Positions 24,590-34,369 of a stretch of 64,000 bases of DNA are shown one piece after another. The position numbers were made by a program, and so were the translations under genes. Origin of the DNA: Pogonophryne albipinna (taxonomy: Eukaryota > Chordata > Actinopteri > Perciformes > Artedidraconidae); contig CM053247.1 in NCBI GenBank assembly GCA_028583405.1, forward strand, positions 10,050,946 through 10,114,945. Direction: 5' to 3'. Positions within the stretch are counted from its first letter, which is position 1. Each line of letters begins with the position of its first letter. The notes under the pieces were generated by a model, which saw only the letters and a program-made list of their open reading frames with translations, did no database searches and was not told where the DNA came from.

Positions 24590-25060
24590 CCTGCTCTAAA
24601 GAATCTATGATCGTCGACTGAGCATTCAGTTTATTGCTGCGTATGGCGGCCTAAGCAGCGACATTGATCCGGAAGCATTTTTGTGTGTAAATGTGTCACA
24701 GCTGATCACATGAAGAAGTAATTAGATTTGTTAAGGTTAGAGGTTGGCAATATAACAATGGTGCGAACAGGGAAATCCCAACAGAGCAACGACGGTCGGG
24801 ATTAACAAACACCGTGACATTTTTATTGACTCGCTGACTTCACTGCTGTAACTTGCATGTGCAGGCATACTGTCTCTCTCTACAGTGCTGTAGTAAAATT
24901 ACACGTCTCAGAACTTTAAATACTTGATGTAATTAACATGTTATAAGCTAATTAGCGCATGTTGATTAATGCTCTATTAATTCTCCATTGACTCCTTGAT
25001 GGCTACATTGGACATTCAAGTGGCAAACGGTGTAATTAGCAGAGCAGGTCTGGTGGGTTT
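24590..25060. promoter_or_regulatory. candidate conserved non-coding element
   Basis: Repeat-free block rich in homeodomain-type cores: AAGCTAATTAGCGCATG, GTTGATTAATGC, GATGTAATTAACATG and GGTGTAATTAGCAG. Clustered TAATTA cores are typical of developmental enhancers in vertebrates, but no function can be shown here. Confidence 0.28.
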
Positions 25061-25792
25061 ACAGCTGTGCCGAGTTAAGATGATTTGCAAATCAAAGCCA
25101 AAGAAAAATTGGTGATGTACTTCTGGTTGTAGTTTTAGATTTGATTAGGGTGGTTTTTGGATTAGCTCAACCTGGGCACTGGATATGATGACTGGAGGCG
25201 GAGCGCAACATTAATGCATGGAATCACAGCTGACTGCAGGAGAGAGCAGAAAAATGTAAAAGTTTGACTGCAGCACGATGATTGGCTGCTGGAGATTGTG
25301 GTAAAATGTAACTGGACGCCCATAATGAGCTGATTATATGCAGCTGAGGAGTGAATGAATGTAGCCAGTCTTCCTGATAGAACTTAGCTTCTGCTTTAGC
25401 TTCAGTTCCATATTGCATTTTGGAAGTGTTAGTTGTTTTGGATTTGCTGGGTATGTGTACAGCAGTCCGTTTATGGCTCTGGGGGGAAAAGTCTATTGAA
25501 TACAAAGTACAATATTTACAACATTTATGTAGAATACTAGATCCTAAAAATGGTCTGTACTTGGTTAGAAGTACTTAGTAATGTTCCACTGCTGGTTTTT
25601 AATGTTTCTACATACAGTATGTGTACTGGTGTTTAATGTATGTCAGTAAGTGTGTATATAACAAGGTGATAATGCAAATGTGGGTTTGCATATGTGCAGG
25701 TGAGTGTGTGCATACATGGGAGTCGAGAATCAACAGTGTGAATGCCTGTGTGTGTTATTATGCATGTGTGTTGTTTTCTGCACACACACTCT

Positions 25793-26195
25793 GGGTGTTT
25801 CTCAATGTCAAGGAAGGCTGCTCCAGAGCCACTATTTCAAGGGATGCTACGTCATCGAGTCCCGACCGAAGGACTTTTCCAATGTCCAGGCTCCTTGGAA
25901 TTCTACCGAGCCCGGCGTCCTTCGTAGTGAGAAATCTCGAGGCTGCACATGTGTATCCTCCGCGGTCTTAAAATCCCCACAATACTTTGCGCACTGAACA
26001 ATTTCCAAATCTTTGGCAGAAATCGCGTTCCATTTAAGGCGGGGTCTCGCATATGACGCACACCTGCACACCTGTTAGCCTGTTCCACCATTCTTGGCTT
26101 TCCGAGGCTAGGAAGGATTCATGCCTCACTTCTGAAGGAAGTGACCCGGAAGACATGTCCTACCAAGGAAGCGTCCTCAACATTGAGAAACACCC
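25793..26195. mobile_element. 403-bp terminal-inverted-repeat element
   Basis: Left end GGGTGTTTCTCAATGTCAAG and right end CCTCAACATTGAGAAACACCC are inverted complements. The inverted similarity continues inward weakly (CCAAGGAAGC against AAGGAAGGCTGC). It sits in a CA/TG-rich environment, so a target duplication cannot be read. The overlapping frames inside look like composition artefacts. hAT-like by general form only. Confidence 0.7.
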
Positions 26196-26689
26196 ACACA
26201 CACACACACACACGCACACACAGAGGCTCAGACGTTGTACAGCTGCCGCCCCTCAGAGAGGCGTGCTGGGGCAGCGTGAGCCTCCAGTGCATCTATCATC
26301 ACGCTGACAGGGCTGCCGTCCCCACACACTGTTCAAAGTGAGATCTTCAGTATGGCTGCTTAGCAAATAATTGATGGGGTGCTTCCCAGTTTTTAAGGAG
26401 AGGAGCGCTTAGACGGCAGGCCAGCGACAAGCACTTTTAAAGTGACGCGTGAATCACTCTTTCATGACCCATAAAGCCATCTGGAATAACAAAGCACCCG
26501 ACAACCGTTTGGGTCTTTATTCAGAGTTTCAGGGACTCACCTGTGGAGGTGCTCTTTTTGTTTTAAACAACGATGACCAGTCCCAAATACCTCATTGTCT
26601 TTTTTTGCAATCAATCTAGTATTGTTTCTAAGGCATCTTGTCGTCTTTCTGGGAAATACTGAGACCTACAAGTTGTCATTGTTACACAA
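26196..26689. other. CA run and unique sequence
   Basis: Begins with a short CA microsatellite (to about 26,222, with one CG interruption), followed by GC-rich then mixed unique sequence. No gene was recognised. Confidence 0.4.
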
Positions 26690-26975
26690 TTAAGTTCTGA
26701 TTGGTCAACCGCTTAGAGATGAGTCGAAATAGTCCCGCCCCTTAGCCAGTCATGTACAATGTGTTGGAGTGCTAGCCAATAGAAGTGTGAGTGTTAAATA
26801 TTGATGTCATAATGTTACGGAAGTAAACAAATGAGTCCAATGGAGGCAGAGTGTGGGAGAGAAACTCCCTCTTGAGTGAAAATAGGGATTTTATTCTTTG
26901 CAGACCATTTACATGCACAGAAACCTATACTACAGGAATGGCAAAACCCCAAAAATCACAATAGAGCCCCTTTAA
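26690..26975 (+). mobile_element. MITE-1 copy F, 5'-truncated
   Basis: The right end is degraded, AAATCACAATAGAGCCCC followed by TTAA (26,972-26,975). Shared blocks are TGATTGGTCAACCGCTTAGA, GTACAATGTGTTGGAGTGC, AAACTCCCTCTTGAG and CCATTTACATGCACAG. The left third of the family is missing. Confidence 0.75.
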
Positions 26976-29105
26976 GTCATGAGTCCTAAAACTTGTCATA
27001 TGCGCTCAAAGCCACATCTAGAGTTATTTACCTCTGTTCATGTGGATGAGCCCGAGACGGATGCATGGTTAAAGCCAGTGTGCCTCAGAAGTCAAACTGT
27101 TTTGGCTTTATGCTCCACCGAGTCCCACTTACAACAGTTCTCTTAATACATCCATCGGTGGTACAGGAACATTTGGGAATGTACTGTATAACTGTACCAG
27201 TGCTTTAGCCTCCAAAAGACAGGGTGTACGAATGTAAGGAATTACTTAATAAGGAAATCAATATATCTTAACAATTCACAAGTTGCAACATGCTGAACAA
27301 AAAAAGTTCTTGGTGCTCTGTCCCAGAAAAAAATAGATCGTCTTGGCCTGACATCTGTATTGAAAGAACAGAGTGAACAGTGAAGTGTGATGTCTGCAAC
27401 GTCTGCATGCTGTCGTCCCACTTCCTGTTATTGTCCAGCATGTTTGAATGGCGTCTGGAGCCCACTGCACCTTCCCAGCAGATGGACTGCAAATATGGCC
27501 TCTGATTTATCTGGCCACTGATTAACTGTGAGAAAACAACACTCCACCAAATGTGTATGTGTGTGGTGGGTGGCAGTGGTGGGGAGGACGCTAATATATT
27601 CATGAAAATGTATTCATAAAAAATGATAATTGTGATCAAAACCTCTCCATGGCTCAGAGGATGAGTCAATAAAAAGCAGGCGAAATTGACAGGCGCCTGT
27701 TATATGGACACACTTGCAATAACAGATGGGGGGGCAGAGGGATGGACTGTGCACGGCCGCCGGATTGATCACACCAAAGTGGGTGAGTGTTAAAATGTTA
27801 CGCAACAAGCTTTTATTTCCTCCGTTTTGCACTATTTCATCATACATGATTCTTCTACGGTGAGAGGAATATTTTGTTCAATCTATTTTCAGGATGTAAC
27901 ACCTCTGAACGTTTCCAGTTGTTTGCTTGCAAGTCATTAAGGGTAAATGTGAGGTAATTCCAATCACTATACGTTTCCATATCAGTAAGTAGATAGAAGT
28001 AAATAAGTAATTCAGTTTGGCCGTCTTTCCTCTGCAAAAAATGCCCTTTTATTTGTTACTCGTCGGAATTCAGCTCCCTTGTTGTATGAGCTTTAAGTGG
28101 CGAGTTGGACAAAACTCAGACATGGATGAATGTCAGCCATTATCGCAGGCAGCCATTTGTGCTGGTATTTGACTCACTAATGATCGTCTTCCAAGCAGGG
28201 TTCATCAGCTTCATTGCAGACAGACAGACTGATTCAAATCGGAGCTAATTTGTCCCTCTAGTTGACCATTTCCCCAGAACAATCAGCTCTTCCACAATGC
28301 ACACTCACAGTTTCCCATTTAAAGCACAGGAGTTTGGCGACAGGTTTTGCTGTGTTTCAAGGAATAGTAATATTATTCCTAGTGTGGACTCTTGGCCTGG
28401 GCAGACCCCCTGCTGGTCTGTGCCAGCCTTGTGTGTTGGCAGGCCCACCTGGACCCAGCACTTGCTTCTGTCACTGGACATGGCAGGGTGATGAGTGTTC
28501 GGAGGAGGGTATTTGTTTATTTGCAAGTGCCTTAGGAATAAATCAACTCAAGCTGCACGGGGGCAAACCTTTTTGTAAGCAAAACAACATCTTATCAAGC
28601 ATCACCACAAACTTTTAGTAGGTCAGACTTTTGCTGTTGAGCCAAAAATGATCTAATTGTTTGTGTTGATCTCAAATATGTGGAGACAAATATCCATCAT
28701 TTCGATATGAAATAGAAAGAAGGGTTCAAGCTCAGCATAGCAATTATGGCCTGCCTAGCATGGCTAGCAAGAACTTAAACTATTAGCTTCACCAATCCAG
28801 TCTCAACTTAAAGCAGCATACATGTAAACCTGAGGGCAGCAGAACAAACTGAAAACACAACAATGACATGTTATCAGCTTTTACAATTGGAATCGCCAAA
28901 GTCCAACTGACATGGATAAAAAGCATTCATTAGGATATTTGTTACTGGCCATCTGATCGAAAATTCACTCTCTTAACTGTATTTTAGTTTCCAAAAATTC
29001 TTACAACTTCAAAGCTCTAAAACAATGACACATGATGTATATTGACTTTGAACTGATTCCCATTTCAGCATTCTCAACGCAAAACCATGCAAGCAAATAC
29101 TGGAT
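26976..29105. other. unique sequence, no gene seen
   Basis: Mixed composition without transposon termini. The block at about 27,400-27,840 is GC-richer and may be conserved non-coding DNA. The 118- and 133-codon frames here have no recognised domain or splice structure. Confidence 0.4.
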
Positions 29106-29455
29106 AAGGTTCAAGGTTTTTATTTGTGATACGAACATAGCTACAGTGTAGTTATGACGATGAAAATCTTAGGTCAGGCTCCTCCAACAGTGCAACACAA
29201 TAACACAGATAAACAGAAAAATATAGTGCAAGTAAATGTCGCACTATAGTAATAGTAAATAAGCAATAGTAAAAGAAAAATAGTTTAAAAAGTGAAATAG
29301 TGCAATAGTGCAATAAGAGTCTATTGGAATATGATATATTAGATAACTACATTCTATGTAGCAGCCAGATGAATATTATGGATGTTGTTTCAGCAGTTCA
29401 GGTGTTTAATAGCCTTATGGCCTGTGGGATGAAACTGTCCCTGAGTCTGGTGGTT

Positions 29456-30259
29456 TTAGTCCTGAGGTTTTTCTTCCTGAGCCGCTGGGTGTAGGTCCTC
29501 CATGGATGGCAGCTCCGTCCTGGTGATGTGCTGTGCAGTTTTCACCAGCCTCTGTAGAGTCTTACGGTTGAGGGCGGTGCAGCTGCTGTACCAGGCCGTG
29601 ATGCAGCCGGTCAGGATGCTCTCTATGGTGCACCTGTAGAAGGTCAGGATGCTCTCTATGGTGCACCTGTAGAAGGTCAGGATGCTCTCTATGGTGCACC
29701 TGTAGAAGGTCAGGATCCTCTCTATGGTGCACCTGTAGAAGGTCAGGATGCTCTCTATGGTGCACCTGTAGAAGGTCAGGATGCTCTCTATGGTGCACCT
29801 GTAGAAGGTCAGGATCCTCTCTATGGTGCACCTGTAGAAGGTCAGGATCCTCTCTATGGTGCACCTGTAGAAGGTCAGGATCCTCTCTATGGTGCACCTG
29901 TAGAAGGTCAGGATGCTCTCTATGGTGCACCTGTAGAAGGTCAGGATCCTCTCTATGGTGCACCTGTAGAAGGTCAGGATGCTCTCTATGGTGCACCTGT
30001 AGAAGGTCAGGATGCTCTCTATGGTGCACCTGTAGAAGGTCAGGATGCTTTCTATGGTGCACCTGTAGAAGGTCAGGATCCTCTCTATGGTGCACCTGTA
30101 GAAGGTCAGGATGCTCTCTATGGTGCACCTGTAGAAGGTCAGGATGCTCTCTATGGTGCACCTGTAGAAGGTCAGGATCCTCTCTATGGTGCACCTGTAG
30201 AAGGTCAGGATGCTCTCTATGGTGCACCTGTAGAAGTTGCAGAGTATCTTGGAGTCCAT
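29456..30259 (-). pseudogene. LINE C-terminal region with 19 tandem 11-residue repeats
   Basis: Continues the LINE protein in a different frame from the polymerase piece. It begins MDSKILCNFYRCTIESILT, then repeats an 11-residue unit of the form TFYRCTIE(S/R)IL so that 19 copies of FYRCTIE occur in all. It then returns to normal family sequence (GCITAWYSSCTALNRKTL and so on) and ends in a stop. The family normally has a single copy of this motif. Because the DNA unit is 33 bp, the expansion keeps the frame, and a second frame (29,562-30,338) also stays open across it. Confidence 0.8.
29610..30236. repeat. 33-bp minisatellite, 19 copies
   Basis: Exactly 627 bases, 19 units of 33 bp. Units differ mainly at one base, giving GGATGCTC or GGATCCTC, which codes Ser or Arg on the minus strand. 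One unit has GGATGCTTTC. From left to right on the plus strand the residues are S S S R S S R R R S R S S S R S S R S. Near identity among units implies recent expansion or homogenisation. There are no spacers, so this is not a CRISPR-like array. Confidence 0.97.
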
Positions 30260-30330
30260 GTTGAACCTCCTCAGCCTGCAGAGGAAGAAGAGCCGCTGTC
30301 GACCTTTCTTGGTGATGGTGGTGGTGTGAA

Positions 30331-30380
30331 GAGTCCATGTCAGGTCCTCAGTGATGAGTCCATGTCAGGTCCTCAGTGAT
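30331..30380. repeat. 25-bp tandem duplication that breaks the LINE frame
   Basis: Two adjacent identical copies of a 25-base unit beginning GAGTCCATGT and ending CTCAGTGAT (30,331-30,355 and 30,356-30,380). Since 25 is not a multiple of three, the second copy shifts the reading frame, which matches the +1 offset between the two LINE frames. Confidence 0.93.
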
Positions 30381-30812
30381 GTGGACCCCGAGGAACCTGA
30401 AGCTGCTGACTCTTTCCACCGTAGTCCCATTGGTGGCGATGGGGGCGTGTCCCTCTCTCTGCTGCTTCCTGTAATCCACAATCAGCTCCTTGGTTTTGCT
30501 GAGTTTGAGAAGGAGGTTGTTATCCTGGCACCAAGATGTCAGGTTTTCGACCTCCTCTCTGTACGTCGTCTCGTCGCCGTCGGTGATCTGGCCGATGACG
30601 GTCGTGTCATCAGCAAACTTCACGATGGTGTTGGAGCTGTGTGTGGCCACGCAGTCGTGTGTAAACAGGCAGTAGAGGAGAGGGTTGAGCATGCAGCCTT
30701 GAGGGGCTCCGGTGTTGAGGATCAGGGTGGATGTGATGTTTCCCACCCGCACTGCCTGGGGTCTGCCCGTCAGGAAGTTCAGGATCCAGTCACAGAGGGC
30801 GCTGTTTAGCAA
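30348..30812 (-). pseudogene. reverse transcriptase fragment (LINE)
   Basis: A 154-codon frame covering the central reverse-transcriptase domain. GAPQG is at residues 35-39 and FADD, the polymerase catalytic box, at 66-69. A FLGVHI thumb-region motif follows towards the end. Nothing upstream of this is present: the first codons abut non-LINE sequence, and there is no genuine start, endonuclease or first open frame. The frame is lost at a 25-bp tandem duplication (30,331-30,380). A fragment of this kind cannot retrotranspose by itself. Confidence 0.85.
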
Positions 30813-31905
30813 TTACATTCAATTACATTTAGTCAATACAGCCAAAAGTCAGATTATCTTTTGGAAAATGAGTGCCTTATAATTTGTACAACATATGCCC
30901 ACCTGTCTATGGAAGGGAAAACTGTGACAACATTATCACAACACCCACAACTTTTACGTTTACCTGAAACAAACCTACAGGCAGCAAGTAATGCATTGGA
31001 ACAATCAGTTGAAGGAATGTTGTTACAGTAAAATGGACCATCCATCAATCACAGTTTTTTGGGGTTTTGTCTTACCAACTTTACTGACCCCAGAATTTGC
31101 TCCACATGATGACACCCTCACCAATGATGCCCAATCAGGCGTGTGTGAGCTGTGAATTCCACGTCAGAGAAGGAAATCCAATGAGAAACGTTTGTTTAAC
31201 CTGTATTCTGTCAAATAGCCGGCAGAGGGACAACTTCATTTTCAACAGAAATAAGTCTGAATGAATAGAAAGTCTATGAGAAAATGCCTTACTTCCAACT
31301 TCAATGATGACCTCAGTAAACATTTCCCTAATGAGTTTACAGCCTTGACCCCTAAAAATGTCTTGTTTAGGATCCAAGGAGTACTCATTTCAACCCTCAC
31401 GTGTTACTTTGGTTTATACAAACCAACATAGCCTTACCAAAAACCCAAACTCGAGTCTTCAAATAGAAGGCCACAAACCTATTGGTGACGTCACAACGAC
31501 GACGTCACTTTCTTCTGTTACTCAGAGCTAGATATTGGGTTTTTCAAACCCAACCAGTTTTGTTGGCACAATTAAAGGGAGAGAATATTGTGTTACTTTG
31601 GTCATGCAGCATACAGTTTTATCTCCACCAACCACATTTGTTGTATTCAAAATTGGCAACTCGGATAACTTTTTTTAATGGAAGATCCAACAAACAATAC
31701 CACAGCCCTGTTGCAGAATGTTTTCCTCATACTGTTCAAGCAACAGTACAAGAGAGAATGATTCCCATTTGCACCTGCTTAGTTTGACAACTAGAAAGAA
31801 GACTGTATATTATAAAAAAACGAATTCAGCATTTGATCACAGCAAAGTCGTTGGTAGTTCAAATTGGTTCAGAATGAAGGCAATAACAAGGGTTATAACG
31901 TAGTT
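30813..31905. other. unique sequence, no gene seen
   Basis: AT-rich sequence with palindrome-like CGTCACAACGACGACGTCAC at about 31,490. No transposon ends or domains recognised. Confidence 0.4.
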
Positions 31906-32298
31906 GTCAGAATCAGAATCAGAAACGGGTTTATTGCCAGGAAGGTTCACGCATATGAGGAATGTGACTTGATGTCATGGTGCATACATCAAATATTAAA
32001 CAAAAACTCTCCATATAAAACAAAAAATCTAATATAAAGCAAAAAATATATAAGGACACTGTAATAAAATATAGTTAGATAGCAATAAAATAAAGCAGTA
32101 ATTTACAGCGAAATAGAAAGCAGTGAATTATAGAATATAAAATATGAAATAAGAAATATGTGCAGTAAGCAGTATTTGAACATTGTGTGCATTAATGTAA
32201 TGCATATAGAGTCTACGTTGTGGCAGAGGTAAAGTGTCAGTGGGGGGCCTTGTTTAAGAGGCCGGTAGCCGAGGGGAAGAAACTGTTCAGGTGGCGAG
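31906..32298 (-). mobile_element. LINE 3' end fragment (minus strand)
   Basis: Begins GTCAGAATCAGAATCAGAAA and GGGTTTATTGCCAGGAAGG, the reverse complement of a 3' tail common on fish LINEs. It runs through AT-rich untranslated sequence to GGCCGGTAGCCGAGGGGAAG and AACTGTTCAGGTGGCGAG, which is the end of the coding part in this family. Only the tail is left. Confidence 0.75.
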
Positions 32299-32345
32299 TA
32301 ACGTAGCTTTCAATAGCAAATAACTACCACCAAACACGGATGGAG

Positions 32346-32830
<485 letters not shown>

Positions 32831-33548
32831 TAAGTGTAAGTGTGTGTGTTGGTGGGGGGCATAAATGAAGGGGTGGTGCAGACAGAGTTGGCAGCACTGT
32901 CTGAGCCCTTCAGTAAGGTCAGCTAGCTCGCCCCACTCCAAAATATCCCTGGGAGAAAGAGAGAGAAAGAAAAATGGGTGGGGGGGGGGGGGAGTACATT
33001 AAACCTAACGATGCCTCGCCAAGAGTTGCTGAGTGTTGGGCATCGGGCGATAGAACAGGGGGAGATATATGGCCAAGACCCAGGAGTGGGGGTGGTGGGG
33101 TTAGAGAGAGAGTTGTTGAACCCGCTGGTGAAAAGTTAGAAAGTTAGTCATACTGCTCTCTCTGCAGATGCAAAAATATTTAATGGAAAATCTTTTTCGA
33201 TTCATTTCTTTAAAAACACTGTTGCTTTTACACAAAAAAACTTGTTTGCATTTTTGGCAACACATCCACACTGAACTGGGGTTTTGAAATGTGTAGTCTA
33301 ACCTGAAGCCTACCAACTGGTAGACCCCAGAAGTACGCTTCATTTCTCACAGTCTTTACATAACTTTGTCAATCAAACATTGAAACATCTTTTGTCACAA
33401 TTATTTCTTTTGAAAAGGAATATTTATTTTAACATTTGGGAACAGTATATTTACCCAAAGATATACGCTAAATGCCTTCAATCGTCTTGGAGGTGGCTAA
33501 GGTGTGATCATGTGACCTAAGTGCTATTTTTTCTCTTTTCTCTTTCAG
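32831..33548. other. unique sequence, no gene seen
   Basis: Contains a G-rich run (about 32,979-32,992) and purine-rich tracts. Ends in the polypyrimidine tract that precedes the candidate exon at 33,549. Confidence 0.4.
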
Positions 33549-33630
33549 ACAAACCTACAAGAAATGAACAGGGATTTTATTAAGGCTTTCAACTCCTAAA
33601 CCCCAGTTTAGTGAAACCTTTGTTACACTG
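33549..33630 (+). other. candidate 82-bp exon with strong splice sites
   Basis: The acceptor is an unbroken pyrimidine tract, TTTTTTCTCTTTTCTCTTTC then AG, and the donor is CTG followed by GTAAGT. One frame reads TNLQEMNRDFIKAFNS then stops; the other two stop sooner. It could be a 3' or non-coding exon of a host transcript. No neighbouring coding exon was recognised. Confidence 0.3.
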
Positions 33631-34254
33631 GTAAGTCTAACGATTGATGTGGTAAAGAAGGACATGGCTTTGGTTTTAGACTAACATTTTAGACTTTAAT
33701 GGGCTCTTAAACTTCAAAACTAAAAATGTTAAATAGCCTACGTGTTTATTTTCAAAAGTAAAAAAACATGGCATTGCAGGTTTTTTAGGCTCTTTTCAGC
33801 AGCCATCAAACTGATCTGCTGTCATGACATTTAAAAAATATATAATAATCTTGATATATTTGTTAAATACAGTACATATAAATGAACATGTACACGCAGA
33901 CTCACATGGACACATTTTATCCGTACACTACAAATCTTTCAAATTGAAAAACCAAATGGTTGTTTTTGCCGTCCAGAACAAAGCATTTGAGCTTGCCAGT
34001 TAATGTTTAATTTAATCAAAAATTAAACAGTTTGCTGATCTCGCACCACTTGGGTTAAAGTAACAAAGGTTTAAGCACAAAAAAAACACACAAAGAAAGG
34101 TTTACTGTCTGTAGTAAACTGGAAGCAAAACAGTGACCTGTTGTTAGTCACACTTTTCCTAATTTGATCCAACGGTCATCAACCGATTTTAGTGAATTTT
34201 GTAAATTTGAAGAAATTACTGCTCCTGTCAGTTCTTTAGGGAGGTCAGTCCTGT
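33631..34254. other. unique AT-rich sequence
   Basis: No repeats or coding frames recognised. Confidence 0.4.
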
Positions 34255-34272
34255 ACACACACACACACATAC

Positions 34273-34367
<95 letters not shown>
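34255..34367. repeat. CA microsatellite
   Basis: About 113 bases of CA with two short interruptions (ATACCACACACC) near its start. Confidence 0.97.

Positions 34368-34369
<2 letters not shown>

Larger units (their letters stand above)
29106..30803 (-). mobile_element. 5'-truncated LINE (Rex1/CR1/L2-like) on the minus strand
   Basis: Reading on the minus strand from about 30,803, this holds part of a reverse transcriptase, the C-terminal region after it, and a 3' untranslated tail ending near 29,106 (on the plus strand, AAGGTTCAAGGTTTTTATTTG). The assignment rests on the GAPQG and FADD motifs and on phrases I know from fish LINEs of this group. It lacks the endonuclease and the front of the polymerase, as expected from 5'-truncated insertion. 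The frame is broken by a 25-bp duplication, and the C-terminal region is expanded by a 33-bp tandem repeat. No target duplication was identified. Confidence 0.88.

Noticed and set aside
25621..26091. Cluster of frames up to 116 codons on both strands
   Set aside because: Coincides with the 403-bp inverted-repeat element and TG-rich flank. No domain is recognised.
29610..30236. Possible CRISPR-like array
   Set aside because: Units are directly adjacent with no spacers, in a vertebrate LINE coding region. It is a minisatellite.
29562..30338. 258-codon frame with HHHHH and LLQVHHREHPD repeats
   Set aside because: Shadow frame of the 33-bp minisatellite and the LINE after the 25-bp duplication. 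The repeat length keeps it open.
30351..30809. 152-codon plus-strand frame opposite the LINE reverse transcriptase
   Set aside because: Antisense shadow of the LINE frame. The minus-strand reading contains the GAPQG and FADD motifs.
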